A stretch of DNA of 39,301 nucleotides from NCBI GenBank assembly GCA_003427395.1, contig BFEA01000708.1, forward strand, positions 558,112-597,412, read 5' to 3'. Made by a program: the position numbers and the translations under genes. Below, piece by piece: positions 31,552 through 39,301 of the stretch (positions within the stretch are counted from its first letter, which is position 1; every line of letters begins with the position of its first letter). This DNA comes from Chara braunii (Eukaryota > Streptophyta > Charophyceae > Charales > Characeae). The notes beneath the pieces are model-generated. The model worked only from the letters and a program-made list of their open reading frames with translations. It made no database searches and was not told where the DNA came from.

Positions 31552-31968
31552 TCTTCCCCTCGAAACCAAAAGACTAGACTGAGAGTGAGAAGGGCAGATG
31601 AAGGGAAGTTAAGTCACTCAAATACAAGAAAGATGCACTCAGACTTGCATGAGAGGACCTTGAAACCTTCACACGCCTAAGGGTCCCGCAATGGTAGCCA
31701 ATAAATGCAGTAAAAGGGTCGAACTCGAAGTCAAAACGCAGAGCAATCGCATCCTGACAGTCGTCCAAGTCGCAACAGCGCCCCCTATGTGGAGTCAGAT
31801 CAGTCCTCAAAGTTGCAACGTCGTCACCTCTGACCAAGTTGTCGTTACGTAGTCGAAAAACGTCAGGTTCAAATTCAACATGCCCCTTGTTCTTTATCCG
31901 TATGCAGACAGATGTGCAGCAATATGCCGCAGACCATCATACTTAACAATACACAACGCTTGCTTTTA

Positions 31969-32280
31969 TCAACAACCACATGCAACAACATCGACACCTT
32001 GTGCCACAGCAGCAGATACAACGGGGAAGGTCGTGTTGTCGTGCAGCAGCAGCCGTATCAACTCCTCCAAAGAGCAAGTCGTGCCATCATAATGCAAACG
32101 GAGTTTTTCCACCTCATTGGTGTTGAGTACTCCGATGGTCTTAGCGAAAATAACACCGCAAATGTCATGCACTAGCGGAGCAGCTGTACACAACAGATAG
32201 TACATCGAAGCGCTTAACACATACAACCCACACAGTAACTCACAGATGTGCTTCAACCCGGCATAGCGAACTGCAGTCAC
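31969..32280 (-). CDS. Unrecognised open frame, possible coding fragment
   Basis: A 103-codon frame on the minus strand (GTG first codon, open a further nine codons upstream) ends at a TGA. Its composition is protein-like: hydrophobic with Leu/Val/Ala/Cys in the first third, then a mixed charged middle, and low-complexity bias is slight. I recognise no family or motif. An upstream frame (32324-32566) lies in the same direction, but no splice junction is clear. Chance is a serious alternative at this length. Confidence 0.2.
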   Translation of the reverse strand: MTAVRYAGLKHICELLCGLYVLSASMYYLLCTAAPLVHDICGVIFAKTIGVLNTNEVEKLRLHYDGTTCSLEELIRLLLHDNTTFPVVSAAVAQGVDVVACGC

Positions 32281-32566
32281 ATCCAGCGAGCGTAGTGTCT
32301 GTGTCTAATACTACACCACGTGCTTAGCGGGACAGCAGGTCATGCTGGCAATGCACAGCAGTAGAGCACAAAAGTATACTGCATTTCGCCGTGATCATTG
32401 AGTGATAAGGAGGCCACAAAGACCTGCAACTGATATAATAAGCCCTTTGCAGTTCACGGCTCGAGGTGTCCATACTTAAACGTGCATGGCTTAGCCTTTG
32501 AGAAAATATATGACTACCGGTAGGACCAACCAGGTAGCGACCGTAGCGTGATGTCATGAGCGACAA

Positions 32567-33690
32567 CCGCCCGCAGCAGCAACCCTTCCCTTTCTCATTT
32601 ACGCCCGTTGTAGCTTTACTGAAGCTCCCCTAGTAGCCGCCAGACTACTAATAAGGGTGAACCTTTCACTATAGCATGGGATGATACATCTATATGACGA
32701 TCCAGATCCGACTCTGCTGCTCTTCAAACGTGCAAAACGATATCGAATCTTTCACTGAAACATAGAAAGATTGATCTCCTACCTTTGTTCAAGTTGGGTC
32801 AGCGCTCAGTTTAGCTTAGCAGTTTTGAATTTCGGCTTATCTCGCCCGCTAGTTCAGAAGTATGTTTCTTCCCTCTCTCTCTCTCCGTTGATGTAGCCTG
32901 ATCCTGATAACAGTTGGAGCCACCTGCTAGTAAGTATGACGAGGGTGAACACAATCTCAAGGAAACTCAGCTAGTAGAGCGGCAACCCGAAATGAAGGGG
33001 GAGCTAGCAGCAGTGATGAGCACAATCACGCTGCGGATACTGAATTAGTGGGCAGTGAGTACAACAACAAGCCCAACTATGAAACCAGTCCCTCTCTTCC
33101 ACCGTTCGCTACTCTCGCTGCTGCCGACGTCAGTCCCTCCTGGCTTTGCCTATACCTTCCCTCTGCTGAATCTGGACAATGACCACCTTCCTCGGCCAGA
33201 TACGTGCAAAGCCAAGGCACGGTCAAGCGGAGAGCCTTAGCGACTATCAGACACTAGGCGACACGTGAAGGATGAGCAGCACCGGAGACGACTGCGGCCA
33301 GCGAGATGGTGAGTACCATCAAGATTGAAGGTTGTGGCCCCTGCTAGCGAAGGCGAGGCCGTCACTTGGATGGTGATCGCCACAATCCTGACCGACTTCC
33401 CTCCTTTCCCTTTTTAGCCACGCGATCTGGGATAGATTTTCTGCTCGAGCATAGGAACATACACTGATTTCCAGCCATGCGTGCAGAGAGATAGAGAGAG
33501 GTTAATCCCATTGTCAGAATGAGCAAAATCTAGATGAGCCTTTTGCTAAAATGCAGGTAGGTTCATCCCCCCTCCCATAGCTTCTTTCTCCATCACGCAG
33601 CTCTCTGCACTTACAGCACAAAAAACATACGTTAATCTCAAAATCTAAGCTTGCCAATGGATTCGTCTGCCATAAAAACCCAAGTTTAGC
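32567..33690. other. No gene seen
   Basis: Anonymous sequence with short CT runs near 32870 and GA runs near 33488. No domain-bearing frame and no clear repeat. Confidence 0.4.
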
Positions 33691-33914
33691 TTCTTTGCTT
33701 GCCTGTTTCTACCAAGGAACGGGTGAGCTACACGACTTTAGCCCCCGCCATAGCTGCTTCTCGTCACCTCTTTGTGCACCTATTTTCTCTACTAACCTCC
33801 CCTTCTACCGACTTTGCACTAAAACTGAAACGAGATTCGGTTTCGTCAGCCTGCCAAACCCCAACTTTGACCCTTCGTTTACCCAAGTCCGTGGAAAAAC
33901 GGAAGAACAAGTCC

Positions 33915-34039
33915 TTTGAGTCTACTAAACTCTACAATACTCTACGCTATGCTAATCTACTTTACCGTGACATTCTACTCCACCCTTCTTTACTTTACTC
34001 TATGTTTCTCTACGATATTGTACTGCATTGTATTGTACT
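33915..34039. repeat. Degenerate (TCTAC)n satellite, left part
   Basis: TCTAC-type words, imperfect, run up to ATTGTACT at 34032-34039, where the 1.5-kb insert starts. The array resumes at 35543. Confidence 0.85.
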
Positions 34040-34272
34040 CATGTGTGTCTTTTTAACGAGGAACGGGGGAATTAAACTCCCGGTGAATCCCGTTGAATTT
34101 CTAAAAATCCCGTTGAATTCCCGTTAAACGCGAAAATGGGCCGCTCCCACGCTTTTCGAGAAAACGGAATTGATGCGCGGGGTCCAAAACACATGGCCCT
34201 AGGCAAAAAAAAAAAAAAAAAAAAAAAACCTATTCCCCCAACCCCTGAAGCATCTCTTATACCACCGAATTA

Positions 34273-34754
34273 GGGTCTCGCTGCACTTCCCTTCATTCGT
34301 GAAAATTTGCAAGAGTGCGGCATGCGTTGTCAGAGTCCTAAAAACACCTAGAGTTTTGTCGTCGTTGCACTTACTCGAGACCGATGCACTCTTGCTCGTA
34401 TCTTGATACACGTTCAGTGCTCTTGAAGCCGTACACAACAGCGACAGCCTTATTTGTCCGCCTAGACTCCAAACTCGCTCATGAAAATCCTCACCATTTC
34501 AAGAGACCGTCGGACCACCCTAGCAAAAACGGTCGTTGCAGGCTGGCACGCAAGAGTGCTCTGTGTGACTTCTACTCACGGTTTCCTGACTGCTCTTGAA
34601 AGATGTTTTCATGAGCCACAATCATGAGCGAGTGCAGCGATGACCTTGACTTTTTCAAGAGTTGCAAGCGTTTTTCGACCACCCCACTCTAGAGTAAGTG
34701 CAGCAGTGTGGAGCTCTTGAAAATGCGCATTTCAAGAGTAGTGCAGCGAGGCCC
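34273..34754. mobile_element. 482-bp Tourist/PIF-Harbinger-like MITE
   Basis: Terminal inverted repeats GGGTCTCGCTGCACT and, inverted from the right end, GGGCCTCGCTGCACT. They are flanked by TTA at 34270-34272 and 34755-34757. The related sequence at 38561-38575 has a single TTA and no insert, a direct empty site. A 3-bp TWA target and a GGG-starting inverted repeat are the hallmarks of PIF/Harbinger MITEs. The interior has many CAAGAG and CTCTTG words in both directions, possibly transposase-binding repeats. No transposase is encoded. Confidence 0.92.
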
Positions 34755-34879
34755 TTAGACCAACACCGACCGGCCTGCCACCCACCACTCACCAACCCCC
34801 CGGCACCAGTCCCCAATCCTACCCGGCAGCCCTCTAAGCCATCCGCCCCCATATCCCCCAACCCCCAAGGCCCCTATTA

Positions 34880-34992
34880 TGTGTGTGCATGTGTGCTGTG
34901 TGTGCATGTATGTGTGTATGTGTGTGTCTGCGTGTTAGAGTGTGTTTGTGCATGAATATGTATGTATGCGTGTGTGTTTGTGTATGTGTGTG

Positions 34993-35045
<53 letters not shown>

Positions 35046-35096
35046 ATGTGTGTGTGTGTGTTTATGTGTGTTGTGTGTCTTTGTGTGTGCGTGGGT
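34880..35096. repeat. (GT)n microsatellite
   Basis: Imperfect GT/GTAT/GTTT repeats with a pure core near 35000-35042. The start corresponds to 38695 onward in the second copy of the element. Confidence 0.95.
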
Positions 35097-35550
35097 GTTT
35101 TTTTTTCCTTTTTTTATTTGCTTTTATGTTTTTTGCTTTTTTTTAAATACACGAAGTAAAATATATATATATATATATTGTTGTACATCTTTAAAATGTC
35201 TATAACCTTATATTTTTACCTTGTTTTTTTGTTGTTTTTTTTTAGCCCTAAAAATATCTCTGTGTAATAAAAAAAACAAAACTCATTTCATCTTTTTTTT
35301 TTATTGTCTTTATGTTTTTTATTTTTTTTTAAATATAGTTAAAGCTAAAAAAATAAACATCAAAATACGAGGTTGGAAAGTTCAAAAAGATCTACAACCT
35401 TTTTTTTTTCTTTTTTTTAATTATTTTTAGCCCGCGAAAAAAATCATCGCGGGTCCCGTTGTAACCCATCTAACGGGCTTTTCAACGGGATTCAACGCGG
35501 ATTCAACACGAAACCCGCGTTGAATCGATTTTCGGACAAACAATTGTACT

Positions 35551-36045
35551 ATACTCTACTCCACTCTCCTCTATGATAGTCTACGATACTCTAAACTAAT
35601 AATCTACTCTACGATACTCTTCTATACTTTATGTACTTTACTCTACTCTAATCTACATTAAGTTTACGATATTGTAAGGCTTAGCTAAGATGCTCTAGGA
35701 TACTCTATTCTAAGATACTCTACTCTACTTTATATTATTTCACACTATGATACTCTTCTCTATTTTACTCTACGTTAGTCTACTCTACTTTATTCCACAC
35801 TACTGTACTCTACTTTGCTCTACTCTACTATACTATACTATAATCTACGCTACTTTACTTTATTCTACTCTACTCCCGTCTACTCCACTGCACTCTACTC
35901 TACTCTACTGTACTCTACTCTGCTCTACTCTACTCTACTCTACTCTACTCTACTCTACTCTACTCTACTCTACTTTACTCTACTCTACCCTACTCTACTC
36001 TACTCTATTCTATTATCCTCTACTCTACTTCAGTCCACTCCATTG
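35551..36045. repeat. (TCTAC)n pentanucleotide satellite, right part
   Basis: A degenerate start becomes near-pure CTCTA units at about 35890-36010. It forces Leu/Tyr/Ser/Thr-rich open frames (35747-36046), which are artefacts. Confidence 0.95.
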
Positions 36046-36047
36046 AT

Positions 36048-36300
36048 TCGTTCCAATTTTGCACATGCTATTGATGGAAATAACCTCTCTCTATGTGTGC
36101 GCTCATGGATGGACAACGCAATGTATATTTCAGTATTAAAGCGAATGATTTCATTCCAATTTACTTACCTAAACGATAGAAGTAGTCTCTCTCAACCTTG
36201 TTGCGAGGATTGTTGGAAAGCAGTGTATATTTCCATATTTGAGCAATCGTGTCATTCCCACCTTGCTCCTCCTAAGGATGGAAAACTCTCTCTCTCTTTC
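36048..36300. repeat. About 103-bp tandem repeat, two full units and a partial third
   Basis: Units near 36048, 36152 and 36254 share TTCCAATTT or TTCCCACCTT, GATGGAAA or GATAGAAG, ACCTCTCTC or GTCTCTCTC, CAATGTATATTTC or CAGTGTATATTTC, and a final TTTCATTCCAA or GTGTCATTCCC. Confidence 0.75.
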
Positions 36301-37064
36301 TCTTTCGCGCGTGTGTGCGTGGTGACATTTGCATATGACAGCTCCCTAGTCCGTACTTACACTAGGATCTCTTTCAAAATATATGTTCGTTGCGGTACAT
36401 CTTCCTATGTTTTGCAGAAGATTCCTTCTTATTGTGCACATCGGCAGGCTGCTCGGTCGATGCACACATAAAACTGTTGGATTGCAGATGTGAGTACAAA
36501 TCTAGAAGGTAAAGGGCAACAACATGAGATAGAGAGGGAGGAAAGAAGGACATGAGCTTACCTGTTCAGCGAGATCTTGTTGCGCTCGTCATTATTGTTC
36601 GAGTTGTGTGAACCTGACCGAGAGTTTGGCCAGGTGCGGGCGTCCCTTAGCACCTGCACTACCTGGTTGAATATGCCGACAGTCATAGGTTTGTCTCCCC
36701 GTCTAAGCCATTCACGTCGAAGTGTGAACACCTTGCACTATCCTGACTTTCGGAAGGAAACCTACTTACTGGGAAAAAAAAAGAGTTTAGCTTATTCCTA
36801 GTTATCTGTATCTGGTCGGGGTCGCGCACGGAATCGGTGATTGCAGGGTTAACTTGGACTGGGCAGACTACGACATATTCGGCATCTGCATGTACTCCGT
36901 CTGTAGCTACTGGTACCAGCGAAGTGTGTGGCTAAAGCGGCACAACAGTTAGAAGATAGTGCAGTGGGTCGTTCAACTTATAAATAATGCCCAGCCTTTG
37001 GTTGACCCGGTCAAGCGCATGCACAAAACCTACTTCCTTCCACCTTCCCCATGTCCATCCCTTA
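36301..37064. other. No confident gene; possible decayed exon at about 36861-36950
   Basis: After GTGATTGCAG (acceptor-like) a 30-codon frame rich in Tyr, Trp and Cys runs to a TAG at about 36950. It partly resembles the sequence after CTCCTGCAG at about 17760 in base order. This is too short to call a gene. Confidence 0.35.
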
Positions 37065-37655
37065 GTCTGCTTTCAGTCAGAATAAAATGAATTCAAACTG
37101 GATTTTTACGCATGTGTTCCCTCAAATTAACCTGATTTAGTTATGAAAAGAAAACAAAGTCATAGGGGGACGCATTCATACCTCTCAGATAGATTAAATG
37201 GATGGTATAAAAATAGGGGTATAGTAGGCTCACACAGGGTAAGGGAAAGTTATACCTGACAGTTCTTTGCCTCGAGAATCTCGTCTATATTCCGGCAGAG
37301 CTCCCGTAATCGGTGGGGCGAACCTCCCACAGAGCTCTTCGCACGGATTACGGGTTGCAATCCCACCTGTCGTCTTCCTTTCTAAACCAATAGACTAGAC
37401 TAAGAGTGAGAAGGATAGAAGGAGAGATATTTAGTCACTCAGATACAAGGGGAGGTACGCTCAAATTCGCGTGAGAGGGCATTGGAACCTTGATGCACCT
37501 GAGGGCCCCACAATGGCGGCCAAGCACAACCAAGTCAGTTGAACCACAGTCAATCGAAGCCAAAACATACGCAAGCGGCCCTTTGACAATCTCCCAGCCA
37601 CAACAGTGTCCCCCACTCCCCAAAGCCGCAACGTTGTTACCTCAGACCCTATGAA
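37065..37655 (+). mobile_element. Hairpin-rich repeat family, copy C (partial)
   Basis: Holds only the 3-prime block: CTGCTTTCAGTCAGA, a TATA-like box, the tRNA-like 80-mer, AGACTAGACTAAGAGTGAGA, GTCACTCAGATACAAG, CGTGAGAGGGCATTGG, CCTGAGGGCCCCACAATGG, and a CGCAACGTTGTTACCTCAGA end. It matches 16430-17000 and 31260-31840. Confidence 0.8.
37293..37372 (+). other. tRNA-like structured segment, copy C (80 nt)
   Basis: The outer stem CGGCAG pairs with CTGTCG (one G-T pair), with a D-loop-like TAATCGGTGGGG and a T-loop-like GGG-TTGCAAT-CCC. The alternative pairing CCCGTAATC with GATTACGGG is perfect here. Confidence 0.4.
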
Positions 37656-37661
37656 ACACCC

Positions 37662-37770
37662 ACAGCCGCGGTCACCATGGGCACAACCTCGGGCTGCGGC
37701 CAAGACCGCGAGGCCGCGGTCATGACCACAGTGGCCGCGGTCTGTCGCGGCCCGCCACGGCCAAGGGAAG
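37662..37770. repeat. GC island built on CCGCGGTC / GCGGCC
   Basis: CCGCGGTCACCATGG, GGGCTGCGGCC, GACCGCGAGGCCGCGGTC, GTGGCCGCGGTC and CGCGGCCCG follow one another. It abuts the end of copy C. Confidence 0.75.
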
Positions 37771-37914
37771 AGAGGGTTGGGGGTGGGGGTTTCGGATTGG
37801 GGTTCCGGAGCCCCGAGTCTACCCCCTCAGAAAACAGTTTAAAAAATAAAATTTCGGGGGGGTGGTTTTTGTTGTGTGAAAAAATATATATATAAAAAAT
37901 AGAAAAAAAAATAT

Positions 37915-38065
<151 letters not shown>

Positions 38066-38097
38066 GGGGGAAGGGTCCTCCCTCCCCTACCCCCGGC

Positions 38098-38113
38098 ACA
38101 TGCACACACACAA

Positions 38114-38171
<58 letters not shown>

Positions 38172-38316
38172 GCACACACACATATACACACACACACATG
38201 CACACACGTGCGCGCACAAACACACGCACACACACATACACACATACACACACACACACACACACAAACACAAACACATACACACATACACACATACACA
38301 CACACGTGCACGCAAC
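38098..38316. repeat. (CA)n microsatellite
   Basis: Imperfect CA tract with ATACA, AAACA and GCGC interruptions. With the GT tract at 38695-38835 it could form a large inverted structure around the 38317-38690 sequence. Confidence 0.95.
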
Positions 38317-38493
38317 CTGTGTGTCTTTGTAACGGGGAACGGGGGAATTAAACTCCCGTTGAATCCCGTTAAATTCGAAAAAATCCCGTTGAATTCGCGT
38401 TGAACGTGAAAATGGGCCGCTCCCGCGTTTTTCGAAAAAACGGGATTGATGCGCGGGGTCCAGAACACGTGCCACTGGCCTTACGCAACAAAA

Positions 38494-38524
<31 letters not shown>

Positions 38525-38835
38525 TAAAAAATCCCCCCAACCCTTGAAGCACCTCTTAAACCACCGAATTAGACCAACNCCGNCCGGCCTGCCACCCGCC
38601 ACTCACCAACCCCCCGGCACCAATCCCCAAACCTACCCGGAAGCCCTCTAAGCCATCCGGCCCCACATCCCCCAACCCCCAAGGCCCCTGTTATGTGTGT
38701 GTAGGTGTGTTGTGTGTGCGCGTATGTGTGTATGTGTGTGCCTGCGTGTGAGAGTGTGTCTGTGCATGAATATGAATGTATGCGCGTGTGTTTGTGTATG
38801 TGTGTGTTTGTAAGTGTGTGTGTGTGTGTGTGTGC
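38317..38835. mobile_element. Second copy of part of the 1.5-kb element, without MITE
   Basis: From TGTGTGTCTTTGTAACGGGG through the GAATTAAACTCCCGTTGAAT block, GGGCCGCTCCCGCG, GATGCGCGGGGTCCA, an AAAT microsatellite, the CCACCGAATTAGACCAAC empty site, CCCCCGGCACCA, and the GT tract. It is collinear with 34041-35040 except for the absent MITE. Unknown bases stand at 38579 and 38583. Confidence 0.85.
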
Positions 38836-39301
38836 ATGATTGTTGGCGTGTGTCCATTGTTTCCTTTTTGAGGGATAGAGTTTTTTCCCGTTGAAAACTG
38901 GGGGCGGGCGAATTGGGTCTGTGTTTTTTTTTTTTCTTTCTCTTCTACTGCATCTTCCCAGAAATACAGTGTCCAAGCATTTTGCTGTTTGTTACCTAGT
39001 AACGAAATCTAGAACGGATCGCCATGCCTCGTTGGCAGGGCTTGCTAAGAAAAGAAAAAGAAAAAAAAACGTACTTACCTTTGCCACGAGAGTTGTGGAC
39101 TCCACTCTGACCAAATGTGCAAAATGGGCATGAATCGGGTAGAACAGAGGAAGATACACTGCTAGTAGTTTAGAGCTTGAAATGCCATTTTTCCTGGCCG
39201 CGTGTGGGGAGGCACAACCCTCAGTAGCTTGCTATTCGTTTTTCAGGGTTTTTTTTTTTTTTTTTTCCCCTCCTGCGATCCAAGAATCTGGGCTCCGTCC
39301 A
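38836..39301. other. No gene seen
   Basis: CCCGTTGAAAACTGGGGGCG at about 38888 may be the far end of the element copy. T-runs lie near 38925 and 39248. The rest is anonymous up to the window edge. Confidence 0.4.

Larger units (their letters stand above)
25600..31845 (+). mobile_element. Hairpin-rich dispersed repeat family, copy B (with nested inserts)
   Basis: Collinear with copy A: the 25620-26190 block (TCCCAAGCGTGACT, GATGGCGTACTATGTAGTA, TTAATCTCTCGACGCT, GTTTGAGTTTGACGGCTGCC); 26440-26600 (AATCGGCAACCGACC); AT-rich units from 26803; and the 3-prime block at 31260-31840. It is interrupted by a retroposon-like insert (about 26981-27296) and a foldback insert (27531-30228). Where copy A has the hairpin array, copy B has a 66-bp minisatellite. 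Similarity to copy A looks moderate, so the two are old or separate insertions. Confidence 0.75.
34041..35542. mobile_element. 1.5-kb insert in the TCTAC satellite with 8-bp target duplication
   Basis: ATTGTACT stands on both sides (34032-34039 and 35543-35550), and the TCTAC satellite continues on each side. The ends are weakly inverted (TGTGTGTC against TGTTTGTC), followed by facing blocks of CCCGTTGAATTC-like words (34060-34150 plus strand, 35440-35540 minus strand). It contains a Tourist-like MITE, a (GT)n tract and AT modules. An 8-bp duplication fits hAT-like elements (9 bp would be Mutator-like), but the termini do not decide. A second partial copy is at 38317-38835. Confidence 0.7.

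Noticed and set aside
13371-31845. Copies A and B as the two LTRs of one giant element enclosing 17.0-25.3 kb
   Set aside because: Copies are too diverged and differ in structure (the X repeat is inverted in B, and different arrays occupy the same place), and no retroelement coding sequence was seen between them.
35747-36471. 218-codon frame starting in the TCTAC array
   Set aside because: The first part is satellite translation, and the rest lies in a 103-bp tandem repeat and anonymous DNA with no motif.

Overview
The window reads as repeat-rich intergenic DNA from a large eukaryotic nuclear genome. It has dinucleotide to pentanucleotide microsatellites, two assembly gaps (10772-11066 and 23351-23673) placed inside simple sequence, many diverged direct and inverted repeats, small inverted-repeat transposons with recognisable target duplications, and no convincing protein-coding gene. 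I saw no bacterial-type operon, CRISPR array or intact transposase or reverse transcriptase. The mix of Tourist-like and other small inverted-repeat elements would suit a plant or green-alga lineage, but the sequence does not settle this.

Layout. 1-9 kb: mostly anonymous DNA with local tandem duplications (27, 33, 105, 187 bp units and longer diverged ones), a small foldback element family (6277-6387, 6992-7078, 8224-8339) and tRNA-like SINE-type fragments. 9183-9818: a 636-bp foldback element with arms of about 200-230 bp. 10.7-11.1 kb: a long (TC)n tract around a gap. 11.9-17.0 kb: copy A of a hairpin-rich repeat family, ending with an array of ten short hairpins that share one constant loop core but have different stems. 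17-22.4 kb: anonymous DNA, a palindromic repeat cluster at 19.5-19.9 kb, and an ACAG/CACAGT-type simple repeat. 22.4-23.2 kb: a second array of hairpins with a different constant loop. 25.3-31.8 kb: copy B of the same family, interrupted by a GC-rich retroposon-like insert with an A-rich tail (about 27.0-27.3 kb) and a 2.7-kb foldback insert (27.5-30.2 kb), and carrying a 66-bp minisatellite. 33.9-36.0 kb: a (TCTAC)n satellite split by a 1.5-kb element, which itself holds a 482-bp Tourist/PIF-Harbinger-like MITE. 37.1-37.7 kb: copy C, a partial copy. 37.9-38.85 kb: (TTGA)n, (CA)n and a second copy of part of the 1.5-kb element that lacks the MITE and so gives a clean empty site.

The most unusual signal is structural. 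In several unrelated repeat arrays the loop is constant while the stems differ from copy to copy and stay complementary. That pattern suggests selection for, or creation through, a folded RNA or single-stranded DNA form. The hairpins at 15591-16409 and 22443-23195 are the best examples. A second theme is short GC-rich islands, each built from its own repeated palindromic word and often bordered by poly(A) or poly(T) runs. All functional statements here are inferred from pattern reading alone.
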